Of a stretch of DNA of 64,000 bases, positions 36,926-48,705 are shown piece by piece. This DNA comes from Dolichospermum sp. FACHB-1091 (lineage in GTDB: Bacteria; Cyanobacteriota; Cyanobacteriia; Cyanobacteriales; Nostocaceae): assembly GCF_014697585.1 (NCBI RefSeq), contig NZ_JACJSB010000002.1:1-64000 (forward strand), given 5' to 3'. The translations under genes and the position numbers were made by a program. Numbering within the stretch: the stretch's first letter is position 1; each line of letters starts with the position of its first letter. A model generated the notes under the pieces. The model was not told where the DNA came from, ran no database searches, and worked only from the letters and a program-made list of their open reading frames with translations.

Positions 36926-37468
36926 CGTTTTGATGTATGCAGTATTCGCAGAACTTCTACAGATTCACCTGATGTTTTTGTTGATAGGTTGATAGTGGGA
37001 AATACACGACATCAATATCAAGTAATTACAATATGGGAAGAAGACAGCAAAACACTTTTAAAGTCTCCTGCTTTATTACCTTTGGCAGTTTTAGCCAAGA
37101 CAGATGAACCAAATAAGTTACTTCAGCAAGTTGCTTTAGAAATAGATAAAATAGAAGAACAAGCGCAACAAAATACTATAGCAGCTTGTGTGGAATTATT
37201 GGCTGGTTTAAAGTTTGAGAAACAGTTGATTAAACAATATTTTCGGGAGGAAACTATGGAAGAATCTGTGATTTATCAAGAGATTATTAACCGTGGGAAG
37301 TTAGAGCTTATTTCCCGTTTGTTGAAACGTCGTATTGGCGAGATTTCCGCAAAATTGGAGTCACAAATTAAAGAGTTATCTGGTGAAAAGTTAGATGAGC
37401 TTTCGGAAGCTATTTTGGATTTTTCACAACCTGATGATTTGGTAAATTGGATGGCGAATCAAAGTTAA
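36926..37468 (+). pseudogene. Rpn-family (PD-(D/E)xK) nuclease gene lacking its N-terminal domain
   Basis: The frame from 36926 reads through DSPDVFVDRLIVGNTRHQY and VITIWEEDSKTLLKSPALLP into the usual C-terminal end (YFREETMEESVIYQEIINRG, then LISRLLKRRIGEISAKLES), matching the middle and end of Rpn/transposase-like cyanobacterial proteins. The first 110 or so residues, which carry the nuclease site, are missing: a stop lies just upstream at 36923-36925. The open frame could still start at TTG 36989 (159 residues). I call it a 5'-truncated gene, probably inactive as a nuclease. Confidence 0.7.
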
Positions 37469-37657
37469 AATATTTTCTCACGCAAAGAGGAAAAGATATT
37501 TTTTATGAGTCGGTTTTCACCGACTTTCGCTTTTAGACTCTTAATTTATTCCCTGGATATCAGAAATGTTTAATTTTGTTACGCTATCTTGTGCTATTTA
37601 TACAAGATTATTGTATACTAAAAGCATAACTATTTAGTAAATCAGGCTACATTAAAA

Positions 37658-39658
37658 ATGCAAGCATCAGAAACTAAGCTTAGGGAGATTATTCAAGGCG
37701 ATAAACAATATATTGTACCTTTATTTCAACGTCCGTACAGTTGGAAAAAATCCCAGTGGGAAGCATTATGGAATGATATTTTAGAATTATGTAATACGGA
37801 AAATCCTCGTCCTCATTTTATGGGTTCTATTGTGACTATACCAGTTTCTGGATTGCCAGAAGGAGTCAGCAAATATTTATTAATTGATGGACAACAAAGA
37901 TTAACTACTATTTTTATTCTGTTTTCGGCTTTGCGAGATCAAGTTAAAGATACTAATAAGCAATTAGCAGAAGAATTACATAATAAATTCCTTATTAATC
38001 AATATCAGCAAGATCCTGAAATTTATAAATTACAACCTACTCAAGTAGACAGACAATCATTTTATAGTTTGATCAATTCACTAGATAATTCAGTACATAA
38101 TATTGATAAAAATGCCCCAATTATTAAACAATGCTATTTATTTTTTGATAGGAAAATTAGACAAAGTAATCTGGAATTTGGGAGAATAAAGCAAGTAATT
38201 TCTAGTTATTTATCTATTGTGAGCGTTGTTTTAAGCACAGAAGATAATCCTTATTTAGTCTTTGAAAGTCTCAATGCTAAGGGTGAACCTTTAACACAAG
38301 CTGATTTAATTCGTAACTATTTCTTCATGAGAATTAATACAGATAATCAAGACAATGCTTATAAAAAATATTGGCTACCAATGCAAGAAACTCTAAATGA
38401 TAATGATAATTTAACAGAGTTTATCAGGCATTACTTAACAAAAGATGGTGTGGAAATTAAGAAAGATGAAGTTTATTTTGAAATTAAAGAAAGAATGAGT
38501 AAAAGTGAAGCTCTTTCTTATTTACAAAATTTATATAAATTTTCAGAATATTATGCAAAACTTTTACATCCAGTCAAAGAGGATAATTTAAAAATTCGTC
38601 GGTTTCTAGAAAGAGTCAACCGTTTAGAAATAGCTACTGTTTATCCTTTTTTACTTAATTGTTATCATGATTATGAAGAAAATAAACTTTCAGAAGCAGA
38701 TTTTATTTCTGTTTTGCAGATTTTAGAAAATTTCATTATTCGCCGATTTGTTTGTAATGTTCAAACCAGGGGATTAAATAGAATCTTTTCTGTACTGTAT
38801 TCTCAAGTTAGCAAAGCAAGTAATTTAGCTCATGCTGATTTTGTGGAAAGATTAAAACTAGATTTACAAAATCGTGATTATCCCAAAGATACAGAATTTC
38901 AGAAAAGTTTATTGGATGTTAAATTATACGGTACTGGACGTTCTAAAAAAGGTAAATTAATTTTAAAATCTATTGAAGAATCTTTTAATCATAAAGAACA
39001 GGTCATTTTGGATGGTCTGGAGATTGAACATATTATGCCACAAACTATAAATAAATGGTGGCAAGAACATTTAGGGGAACATTGGGGGATAACTCATGAT
39101 TTACTACTTCATTCTTTGGGTAATTTAACTATTACAGCTTACAATGGTGAATTATATAATTTGGAATTTGTTGATAAAAAAGAAATATTGATTAATAGTC
39201 ATTTAGAAATCAATAAATACTTTGAAAATCAAGAAACTTGGAAAAGAGAGGATATAGAAAAAAGAAGTTTAGATTTATCTGAGATAGTTTTACAAATTTG
39301 GCCTTACTTTGGTAATGAAAATCTTATCATTCCATCCAAAAGTAAATTAACTGGTACAACTCCCAAACAACTAAGAATTTTTGGTAAGGAATATCCTGTC
39401 AAAAGTTGGCGAGATGTTTTAGAAACAACTTTAAATGTGATCGCTGATTTAGAACCAGATACATTTAAAGATATTATGGAACAATTTCCCCGTTTTATTA
39501 GTAGAGATGGAAAAGAATTTCGGGATACAAGAAAATTAGAAAATGGTGTGTTCATTAATGTAAATTTATCAGCTAGGGATATTAATGCTTTTTGTATTAA
39601 AGCTATCGAAACCGCAGCACTTTCTACAGAAGAATGGGAAGTAGAAACCACAAGTTAA
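37658..39658 (+). CDS. DUF262/DUF1524 protein (GmrSD-like, type IV restriction-like)
   Basis: 666 residues. The N-terminal DUF262 domain has FQRPYSW (23-29) and LIDGQQRLTT (Asp77-Arg81), the NTP-binding and hydrolysis marks. The DUF1524 domain carries an HNH-like site: EIEHIMPQT (His458), HSLGNLTI (His485, Asn489). The last 95 residues (LRIFGKEYPVKSWRDVLETT) are an extra domain often attached to such proteins. GmrSD enzymes cut DNA with modified cytosines; here both parts are fused in one chain, as in many homologues. No partner gene is adjacent. The frame is intact; the ATG at 37658 is the first. Confidence 0.9.
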   Translation: MQASETKLREIIQGDKQYIVPLFQRPYSWKKSQWEALWNDILELCNTENPRPHFMGSIVTIPVSGLPEGVSKYLLIDGQQRLTTIFILFSALRDQVKDTNKQLAEELHNKFLINQYQQDPEIYKLQPTQVDRQSFYSLINSLDNSVHNIDKNAPIIKQCYLFFDRKIRQSNLEFGRIKQVISSYLSIVSVVLSTEDNPYLVFESLNAKGEPLTQADLIRNYFFMRINTDNQDNAYKKYWLPMQETLNDNDNLTEFIRHYLTKDGVEIKKDEVYFEIKERMSKSEALSYLQNLYKFSEYYAKLLHPVKEDNLKIRRFLERVNRLEIATVYPFLLNCYHDYEENKLSEADFISVLQILENFIIRRFVCNVQTRGLNRIFSVLYSQVSKASNLAHADFVERLKLDLQNRDYPKDTEFQKSLLDVKLYGTGRSKKGKLILKSIEESFNHKEQVILDGLEIEHIMPQTINKWWQEHLGEHWGITHDLLLHSLGNLTITAYNGELYNLEFVDKKEILINSHLEINKYFENQETWKREDIEKRSLDLSEIVLQIWPYFGNENLIIPSKSKLTGTTPKQLRIFGKEYPVKSWRDVLETTLNVIADLEPDTFKDIMEQFPRFISRDGKEFRDTRKLENGVFINVNLSARDINAFCIKAIETAALSTEEWEVETTS

Positions 39659-39756
39659 TTTATGTTATGTATCATTTCCCAAAACCCTTATTTTCCTATT
39701 TTGTTCCTTAGCACCTTTGCATGAAACAAAAAAAGAGCGATATCTGATGTATGTAA

Positions 39757-40009
39757 TTACCTGCATTTTACACAAAGACCAGATTCCAGATCATTAGTTT
39801 TCGCCAAACAACAATAACAGATTTTAAAATAGTCTGTATGTCCTTCTAAAATTTCCCCCGGATTACAATCATCTTCATAACGAGCTAGTTTGACAATTTC
39901 TTCAATCAGATTTTGCTTTTTTTCTTGATCCAAATGATCAAAACAATGCTCACGTCTTGTAAATTGTAATCACTTCATTTAACATATAACTTCCGCTATG
40001 ATTTGACAT
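39757..40009 (-). pseudogene. Frameshifted small zinc-ribbon protein gene
   Basis: From the ATG at 40009 the frame reads MSNHSGSYMLNEVITIYKT and stops at 39950. In the +1-shifted frame the protein goes on: FTRREHCFDHLDQEKKQNLI, EEIVKLARYEDDCNPGEILE, KICYCCLAKTNDLESGLCVK, ending at 39757. The tail has a C-x2-C...C-x2-C arrangement. One base change near 39950-39970 would restore about 80 residues. I do not know the family's function. Confidence 0.6.
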
Positions 40010-40603
40010 AGAATTTACTCCTATTGAAAAACTGAGAATATCACATTTATTCTATTATAGTACAAAAATACTTGTAAATTCTGTAAACAATTTTTATAAA
40101 TGTAAGTTTAGATACCATATATACTGTTACCCTAGCGATCGCGCACCGACAACCTTTAACTACAGTAAAATAATTACAAATCCCTATTCACAGCAGCTTA
40201 ATTGACATTTTTAAATATGATATTCTGAACTTGATAAGGAAGAACTATCTCACAAACAGACAAAATAACTCTCCGCGCCTCTGCGTCTCTGCGTGAAAAA
40301 AAATCATAATTAAATTTATACGTATGCTAGTTTAGCAGTGCTATATGTTTGCTTATTATGCCCATTACCTTAAAAAATTTGTTAAAAACTTAAATAAAAT
40401 TCCTGCAAAAAGATAAAAATATAATCCTAAACTATTTTTACTATTTCAATAAGCATTGAAATACTAAACAGAAGTATCAGATCATAATACATAAAGACAA
40501 TTTAGAAAACAAAAACTAATTGTATAAAAAATATAAATAGAAAATTTTAAAAATTAACATCTCATGGTAAACTGATAAAACTATTTATAACAACGAAATT
40601 AAT
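40010..40603. other. AT-rich intergenic region
   Basis: 594 bp with no ORF of note. It contains one HIP1 site (gcgatcgcgc near 40135) and a dispersed repeat motif (cctctgcgtctctgcgtgaa near 40275-40300). The last 150 bp before the next gene are very AT-rich and may include its promoter. Confidence 0.5.
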
Positions 40604-40966
40604 ATGCCAGCCCCAGATACAACCCGTCGAATTACACCTAACACCATTCAGCAAGACATAGACTCCTATAACGGACTCACAGCCGTCATTGGTTATGCTA
40701 CTGGTCGCGTAGAAGCTACACCAGAAGCATTACAGAAAGCATACACAGAAATGGTAACAAAACAACAAGAAGAAACCGAAAAACAAGCATTATTTAAAGC
40801 CGCCGCAGATGCAGCAAAACAAGCAGAATGGGAGTTCCATAAAGCCGTTCTAGCTATGAAAGAAGCAGTAAAAGGTCAATTTGGGTCAGATAGTGATGCA
40901 GCCCAAGCAGTAGGCTTTAAAAAAAAATCAGAACGGAAACGTCCCACCAAAAAGAAAATGGATTAA
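40604..40966 (+). CDS. Small helical hypothetical protein
   Basis: 120 residues, predicted almost wholly helical (TEMVTKQQEETEKQALFKAA, AAKQAEWEFHKAVLAMKEAV) with a very basic C-terminus (FKKKSERKRPTKKKMD). The basic tail could bind nucleic acid; this is inference. No clear ribosome binding site. It stands alone and I recognise no family. Confidence 0.6.
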   Translation: MPAPDTTRRITPNTIQQDIDSYNGLTAVIGYATGRVEATPEALQKAYTEMVTKQQEETEKQALFKAAADAAKQAEWEFHKAVLAMKEAVKGQFGSDSDAAQAVGFKKKSERKRPTKKKMD

Positions 40967-41084
40967 ATGAACCACAAAGACGCAAAGGACGCAAAGCAAC
41001 AAAAAAGAACAAAGATATAGGTAAAATATAAAACAAAATCTTATCTCAGTGCCTCTGCGTCTCTGCGTGAGAAAAAACTAAATC

Positions 41085-43763
41085 TTATATATCTAAAGAT
41101 GCTTCTATTAACTTCACAGCGTTTTGCGTCACTGTCACCTTATTATGCGGTTTTTTCTTAAAAGTCAAACCAGCTTCACCCATATCAATCAAGATGGTAT
41201 CACCAGAAATAAAAGTATTTTCCAGTAATTTGGTAGCCAGAGGATTTTCCACTTCTCGCTGAATTGACCGTTTTAACGGACGTGCGCCATAAACTGGGTC
41301 ATATCCAGCTTCTACAAGATGATCACAAGCGGCTTGTGATATCTCAAAAGATATTTTTTGTTCTTTAAGTAGATTTTCCACCCGTTTAAGTTGAATACGA
41401 ATGATATGCCGCATTTCTGAACGATTAAGAGTGTGGAAGAGAATAATATCATCAACGCGGTTGAGAAATTCGGGACGGAAGTGACTTCGTAAACCTTCCA
41501 TGACTTTATTACGCATCAAATCATACTTAGAATCATCGCCGGCGACATCTAAAATATGTTCACTTCCAATGTTGCTAGTCATGACTATGACAGTATTTCG
41601 GAAATCTACAGCCCGTCCTTGGGAATCAGTAACTCTACCATCATCCAAGACTTGCAATAAAATATTAAATACATCGGGGTGGGCTTTTTCCACTTCATCC
41701 AACAGTACCACAGAATAAGGATGTCTGCGAATGGCTTCGGAAAGTTGTCCCCCTTCTTCATAACCAACGTATCCTGGAGGCGCTCCTACTAAACGGGAAA
41801 CGGAATGCTTTTCCATGTATTCGGACATATCCAAACGCACCAAAGCATCCTCTGAATCAAAGAGAAATTGAGCTAAAGCGCGAGCCAGTTCAGTTTTACC
41901 CACGCCAGTTGGTCCCATAAACAAAAATGACCCAATAGGTCGAGAGGGGTCTTTCATCCCCGCACGGGCGCGGCGAATCGCCGCAGAGACGGCGGAAACG
42001 GCTTCTTCTTGACCAATTACCCTTTCATGTAAATGACTTTCTAATTTGAGTAATTTTTGTCTTTCCGATTCTAAAAGCCGATTTACGGGGATTCCTGTCC
42101 ATTTTGCCACAATTTCGGCAATATCGGCTTCTGTGACTTGTTCCCGCAGCAGGGTAGAACCTTGGGTTTGAATTTCTGATAGTTGGGTTTCTTTGCTTTC
42201 CCGTTCTCTTTGTACGCCCTCTAATTTACCATACTTGAGTTGGGCGGCTTTATTTAAATCATAATCTCGTTCTGCTTGTTCAATTTGTACCCTTAGCGTA
42301 TCCTCTTCTTTTTTTAAACCGCTAATAGCTTCTAATAACTGCTTTTCTCCTTGCCATTGTTGATTAAATACTTCCTGTTTAACTGTTAAACTGGCAATTT
42401 CTGCCTGAATTCGTTCTAATCGTTCTCTAGTTGGGGAAATACTCTGTTCTTCTCTCGATAATGACAGCTTTTCCATTTCTAGCTGCATTAATCTTCTATC
42501 AATGGTTTCTAATTCCGCTGGTTTGGATGTAATCTCCATTTTTAATTTCGCTGCGGCTTCGTCAACCAAGTCTATGGCTTTGTCTGGTAGAAATCTATCA
42601 GCAATATAACGCGCTGACAAGGTTGCGGCAGCCACTAAAGCAGAATCAGAAATTTTGACGTTATGATGCACTTCATAACGTTCTTTTAAACCCCGCAGAA
42701 TAGAAATTGTATTTTCTACGGTTGGTTGATCTACATATACCTGTTGAAAACGTCTTTCTAATGCTGCGTCTTTTTCAATAAATTTGCGATATTCGTCTAA
42801 GGTAGTTGCACCAATACAACGTAGTTCACCACGGGCTAACATGGGTTTGAGTAAATTACCAGCATCCATAGATCCTTGTTGATTAGAACCAGCGCCGACA
42901 ACGGTATGGAGTTCATCAATAAATAAAACTACTTGCCCATTTGATTCAGTAACTTCACGCAGAACATTTTTTAAACGGTCTTCAAATTCACCTCTATATT
43001 TGGCACCAGCAATCAAACTACCGATATCTAAAGAGATTAATTGGCGGTTTTTTAGAGATTCAGGAACGTCACCATTGACCATTCTTTGGGCTAAAGCTTC
43101 CGCGATCGCAGTTTTACCGACTCCTGGCTCACCAATTAATACAGGGTTATTTTTGCTACGACGAGATAACACCTGAATGACCCGGCGAATTTCATCATCT
43201 CTACCGATAACCGGATCTAATTTTCCGGCTTTGGCTTGTTCTGTCAAATCTCGTCCAAATCTTTTTAAAGCTTCATCAGGTACATCTGCTTCTGTTTTAG
43301 GAGATGATTTCACTTTTTGACTATTGCGAGCAGATTTAACCCCAAGTTCTACTTGAGCGATATCTATATTTAAGCTTTTAAATAAGCGTTTACCAATCCG
43401 TTCATCATCAGCAAAGGCCAAAATTATATGTCCTTCCGAGATTTCCTCCTCTTTCATTTTGGCTCTAATTTCATTAGCTTTATCCAGCAGCAAATCCAAA
43501 TTACGCCCCAGGTAAAGTTGATCACTTTTTCCCACCTTCGGTTGACGCTGAGTAAAAGCCTCTAATTGTTGTTTAAATCGGACATGATCAACCTCCGCGC
43601 GGGTGAGAATGGCTGTAGCTAGGCTGGTTGGTTCTTCTAAAAGAGCAATAATTAAATGTTCAACTTCTAATTGTTGTTGTTTATAGGCGCGAACCACGTC
43701 TTGGGATTTGGTTACCGCTTCCCAGGCTGTATCAGTAAATTTATCAGGATCTGTAGGCTGCAT
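41085..43763 (-). CDS. clpB: ATP-dependent protein disaggregase ClpB
   Basis: 892 residues. The N-terminal Clp-N domain starts [20 protein letters not shown]; two AAA+ modules have Walker A GEPGVGKT and GPTGVGKT; the long middle coiled coil (about 400-530, e.g. [20 protein letters not shown]) that contacts DnaK is present, and there is no ClpP-binding IGF loop. It resolubilises protein aggregates with DnaK in the cytoplasm. The N-terminus resembles cyanobacterial ClpB1, the heat-induced form. I see no CIRCE element in the short upstream gap. Confidence 0.95.
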   Translation of the reverse strand: MQPTDPDKFTDTAWEAVTKSQDVVRAYKQQQLEVEHLIIALLEEPTSLATAILTRAEVDHVRFKQQLEAFTQRQPKVGKSDQLYLGRNLDLLLDKANEIRAKMKEEEISEGHIILAFADDERIGKRLFKSLNIDIAQVELGVKSARNSQKVKSSPKTEADVPDEALKRFGRDLTEQAKAGKLDPVIGRDDEIRRVIQVLSRRSKNNPVLIGEPGVGKTAIAEALAQRMVNGDVPESLKNRQLISLDIGSLIAGAKYRGEFEDRLKNVLREVTESNGQVVLFIDELHTVVGAGSNQQGSMDAGNLLKPMLARGELRCIGATTLDEYRKFIEKDAALERRFQQVYVDQPTVENTISILRGLKERYEVHHNVKISDSALVAAATLSARYIADRFLPDKAIDLVDEAAAKLKMEITSKPAELETIDRRLMQLEMEKLSLSREEQSISPTRERLERIQAEIASLTVKQEVFNQQWQGEKQLLEAISGLKKEEDTLRVQIEQAERDYDLNKAAQLKYGKLEGVQRERESKETQLSEIQTQGSTLLREQVTEADIAEIVAKWTGIPVNRLLESERQKLLKLESHLHERVIGQEEAVSAVSAAIRRARAGMKDPSRPIGSFLFMGPTGVGKTELARALAQFLFDSEDALVRLDMSEYMEKHSVSRLVGAPPGYVGYEEGGQLSEAIRRHPYSVVLLDEVEKAHPDVFNILLQVLDDGRVTDSQGRAVDFRNTVIVMTSNIGSEHILDVAGDDSKYDLMRNKVMEGLRSHFRPEFLNRVDDIILFHTLNRSEMRHIIRIQLKRVENLLKEQKISFEISQAACDHLVEAGYDPVYGARPLKRSIQREVENPLATKLLENTFISGDTILIDMGEAGLTFKKKPHNKVTVTQNAVKLIEASLDI

Positions 43764-43866
43764 CTTGAGAATTTTAGATGTTAGATTTTAGATTTGTGAC
43801 TTAAGTTTAGAGGTCAAATGGGTAAAGGGTAAAGAAGTTATTGATCTTCCTACCCTCTACCTTAAA

Positions 43867-44259
43867 TTATTCTGGAGTTTTTAACTGAATCAATTCAACT
43901 TTATAACCATCTGGGTCTTCGACAAAAGCAATTACCGTTGAACCATGTTTCATAGGTCCTGGTTCTCGAACAACTTTACCACCCAATTGGCCAATGGCTT
44001 CACAGGTAGCGTAAATATCATGCACACCTAAAGCGATATGACCATAGGCATTTCCTAAATCATACTTTTCTACGCCCCAATTGTGGGTGAGTTCTATGAC
44101 TGAGTGGTCACTTTCTTCCCCATAACCGACAAAAGCCAGGGTAAACTCTCCCCCTGGGTAATCTTTGCGTCGGAGTAACTTCATTCCCAGGATATCACAG
44201 TAAAATTTCAAGGACTCGTCTAAATTACCTACTCGGAGCATGGTGTGTAGTAATCGCAT
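43867..44259 (-). CDS. gloA: Lactoylglutathione lyase (glyoxalase I)
   Basis: 130 residues. It converts the methylglyoxal-glutathione hemithioacetal to S-lactoylglutathione. The four metal ligands of the E. coli enzyme are at the same positions: His5, Glu56, His74 and Glu122. The frame is open further upstream (to 44301), but the ATG at 44259 gives the exact family start [20 protein letters not shown] and has AAAGGG 7 nt before it. Probably a single-gene unit behind clpB. Confidence 0.95.
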   Translation of the reverse strand: MRLLHTMLRVGNLDESLKFYCDILGMKLLRRKDYPGGEFTLAFVGYGEESDHSVIELTHNWGVEKYDLGNAYGHIALGVHDIYATCEAIGQLGGKVVREPGPMKHGSTVIAFVEDPDGYKVELIQLKTPE

Positions 44260-44426
44260 ATTTACCCTTTGTTCAATTCTTAATATTTTATATCTGATCA
44301 AGAATTTTCAGGAAACTTACGTTTAATTCTGTTTTGAATTGCCCAATTGTTAATAATTATGTATTAACTAATTTCAGCAACGGTTTGTGGTAGAATTGAT
44401 TTTAATTTCAGATGGAAGAAATAATT

Positions 44427-45011
44427 ATGATTTCATCACCTTTGATATTACATTTTCCCTCATCAATGCAAATGACAGATGAACAATTCTTTCAATTCTG
44501 TCAAGAAAACCGTGATTTACGCATTGAGAGAAATCAATTTGGAGAAATATCAATTATGTCACCCGCAGGTTCAGAAACAGGAAACCGTAACTTTAACTTA
44601 GCTGGACAATTATATGTGTGGTCAGAAAAAGATAACACAGGAATTTGTTTCGATTCTAGCACGGGATTTACACTTTCTACAGGTGCAAAACGTTCTCCTG
44701 ATGCCGCTTGGATCAAATTAGAAAGATGGAATCAACTTACACCAAAACAGCAGAAAAAATTTGCACCTATTTGTCCTGATTTTGTCATTGAACTAAGGTC
44801 AGATTCTGATAATTTACAACCTTTAAAAGAGAAAATGCAGGAATATATGCAAGAACCAGAAATCCAATTAGGTTTATTAATTGATCGTAAAAATCGCCGA
44901 GTTTATATTTATCGTCCTGAAGAAAAAGAGGAATGTTTAGAAAATCCTGATACTGTGAATTGTGATCCTATTTTACCGGGATTTGTTTTGAATATGAGTA
45001 AAATTTGGTAA
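44427..45011 (+). CDS. Uma2-family putative endonuclease, tandem copy 1
   Basis: 194 residues. Core motifs are FCQENRDLRIERNQFGEISI, GFTLSTGAKRSPDAAWIKLE (acidic residue in SPDAAW) and PDFVIELRSDSDNLQPLKEK (E-x-R with Lys). These correspond to the PD-(D/E)xK-like site of Uma2 proteins. The ATG at 44427 with GGAAG before it mirrors the start of copy 2, though an in-frame ATG lies at 44412. Copy 2 follows with 47 bp between stop and start. Confidence 0.88.
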   Translation: MISSPLILHFPSSMQMTDEQFFQFCQENRDLRIERNQFGEISIMSPAGSETGNRNFNLAGQLYVWSEKDNTGICFDSSTGFTLSTGAKRSPDAAWIKLERWNQLTPKQQKKFAPICPDFVIELRSDSDNLQPLKEKMQEYMQEPEIQLGLLIDRKNRRVYIYRPEEKEECLENPDTVNCDPILPGFVLNMSKIW

Positions 45012-45058
45012 AGAAAATAATCAACAAAATAACAGGAAAAAAAGAACAGGAAATAATT

Positions 45059-45637
45059 ATGCTTTCATCTCCTTTAATGTTGCAAATGCCATCATCAATG
45101 ACAGATGATCAATTTTTTGAATTTTGTCAATTAAACCGTGATTTACGCATTGAGAGAAATAAATTTGGAGAAATATCAATTATGCCACCAGCAGGTTCAG
45201 AAAGGGGAAACCGAGAGTTTAATATTGCTGTACAGTTAGGAATTTGGTCAGAAAAAGATGGTACAGGAATTGGTTTTTCTTCCAGTACAGGCTTTACACT
45301 TTCTACAGGTGCAAAACGTTCTCCTGATGCTGCTTGGATAAAATTAGAAAGATGGAATCAACTTACACGAAAACAGCAGAAAAAATTTGCACCTATTTGT
45401 CCTGATTTTGTGATTGAATTAAGGTCAGATTCTGATCAATTGCAGCCTTTAAAAGATAAAATGAATGAATATATGCAAGAACCAGAAATCCAATTAGGTT
45501 TATTAATTGACCGTAAAAATAGCCGAGTTTATATTTATCGTCCTGGACAAATAGAAGAGTGTTTAGAAAATCCTGATACTGTGAATTGTGATCCTATTTT
45601 ACCGGGATTTGTTTTGAATATGGGTAAAATTTGGTAG
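45059..45637 (+). CDS. Uma2-family putative endonuclease, tandem copy 2
   Basis: 192 residues, very similar to copy 1 through the whole length; the C-terminal 70 residues (MQEPEIQLGLLIDRKN, CLENPDTVNCDPILPGFVLN) are nearly identical at DNA level as well. The N-terminal quarter has diverged more. The open frame extends to a TTG at 45005, but AGGAA before the ATG at 45059 and the parallel with copy 1 support the later start. The pair arose by recent tandem duplication. Confidence 0.88.
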   Translation: MLSSPLMLQMPSSMTDDQFFEFCQLNRDLRIERNKFGEISIMPPAGSERGNREFNIAVQLGIWSEKDGTGIGFSSSTGFTLSTGAKRSPDAAWIKLERWNQLTRKQQKKFAPICPDFVIELRSDSDQLQPLKDKMNEYMQEPEIQLGLLIDRKNSRVYIYRPGQIEECLENPDTVNCDPILPGFVLNMGKIW

Positions 45638-45801
45638 TGATAAAATCAATAATAATTGATATTTATAAGCTGTTTTATATTTAAAAACTTTGGTTGATAT
45701 TATTTGATAATATTTGAAATAGAAAGCAAAAAAAACCTCCGAACTTCATAAAAAAACTCAGAGATTCCTGGCAATTATTACTTGTGAAAAAAGAAAAATA
45801 G

Positions 45802-46842
45802 TTAAGGTGCTGGATTAGGATAACGAGTGTGAATTGCATCTATTTCCTCTAAAACTTGTTTATCCAAAACTACATTCACACTATCTATATTTTCTTGCAA
45901 TTGTTGTAAATTCGTTGCTCCAATAATTGTGCTTTTAACAAACCAGCGACTCTTCACAAAAGATATAGCTAATTGTGACGGTGTGAGATTATGCTTTTTA
46001 GCAATTTCTACATAAGCAATTATAGCTTCTTGAACATTAGGTTTTAGATAACGTTGTCCAAAACCTGGAAATAGAGATATTCTCGTATTTTCTATTGCTT
46101 GATTTTCTATGTACTTACCACTTAAAAAACCAAAAGCTAGAGGACTATAAGCCAGTAAACCAACATCTGTATAGCGAGAAACTTCTGCTAGACCTGTATC
46201 AAAGTTGCGATTTAGTAAATTGTAAGCATTTTGAATTGAAACAACTTGAGGTAATCCCAATTGGTTAGCAATGCGAATAAACTCACTTACTCCCCAAGGA
46301 GTCTCATTGCTTAAACCCAAATAGCGAATTTTTCCCGCTTGAATAATATCAGCAAATGCTGTTAACTGTTCAGCAATGGGAACTGTTTCCCGCTCAAATT
46401 CTGGATTATAAATTGTCTGTCCAAAGGTGGGAACATAACGATCTGGCCAGTGAATCTGATACAAATCTATGTAATCTGTTTGTAACCTCTGCAAACTATC
46501 ATTTACTGCTTGTGAAATATTATCATAGTTAATTTTATTATTTCCACCTCTTAACCATGAAAAATGACGACCAGGACCTGATATTTTGGTAGCAACTATG
46601 ATTTGATCTCGTTGCTGTTTCTGCAACCATTCACCAATATAAGTTTCTGTTTTTCCTTGAGTTTCTCCACGAGGAGGCACGGGATACATTTCCGCAGCAT
46701 CTAGAAAATTTATCCCTTGATTAATAGCGTAATCTAGTTGTTGATGTGCATCCTCAATGGTATTTTGACTTCCATAGGTCATAGTTCCTAAACAAATTTC
46801 TGAAACTTTGAGGTCGCTTGCACCGAGTTGGTTGTATTTCAT
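45802..46842 (-). CDS. Aldo/keto reductase
   Basis: 346 residues of the AKR family, probably of the Tas type (MKYNQLGASDLKVSEICLGT, then NFLDAAEMYPVPPRGETQGK). Catalytic residues are Asp and Tyr in LDAAEMYP, Lys in VATKISG and His in YQIHWPDRY; the NADPH-binding C-terminal end has KSTIIGATNLQQLQENI. It reduces aldehydes or ketones with NADPH; the substrate is unknown. The ATG at 46842 is chosen over TTG 46872; AGGAG lies 13 nt before it. Confidence 0.92.
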   Translation of the reverse strand: MKYNQLGASDLKVSEICLGTMTYGSQNTIEDAHQQLDYAINQGINFLDAAEMYPVPPRGETQGKTETYIGEWLQKQQRDQIIVATKISGPGRHFSWLRGGNNKINYDNISQAVNDSLQRLQTDYIDLYQIHWPDRYVPTFGQTIYNPEFERETVPIAEQLTAFADIIQAGKIRYLGLSNETPWGVSEFIRIANQLGLPQVVSIQNAYNLLNRNFDTGLAEVSRYTDVGLLAYSPLAFGFLSGKYIENQAIENTRISLFPGFGQRYLKPNVQEAIIAYVEIAKKHNLTPSQLAISFVKSRWFVKSTIIGATNLQQLQENIDSVNVVLDKQVLEEIDAIHTRYPNPAP

Positions 46843-48488
<1,646 letters not shown>

Positions 48489-48705
48489 GTGACAGGTGAC
48501 AGGTGACAGTAAAAAGAACGTAAGAGGTTTAATAAATATCTTTCTGTTCCCTGTTCCCTGTTCCCTTGTCAATTGTCAATTGTCAATTGTCAGTTGTCAG
48601 TTGTCAGTTGTCAGTTGTAAAACGTGAATTACCAATTACCAATTACCAATTACCCATTACCCATTACCCATTACCCATTACCCATTACCCATTACCCATT
48701 ACCCA
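48489..48705. repeat. Composite heptamer block between eno and argC
   Basis: The whole gap is made of several heptamer families in series: GTGACAG x3 (48489-48509), TTCCCTG (about 48545-48565), TTGTCAA and then TTGTCAG (about 48567-48616), and ATTACCA changing to ATTACCC (about 48629-48705), which reaches the argC stop. Confidence 0.9.

Noticed and set aside
40600-43763. CIRCE element or heat-shock operator upstream of clpB
   Set aside because: The TTAGCACTC-N9-GAGTGCTAA inverted repeat is not present near 43763.
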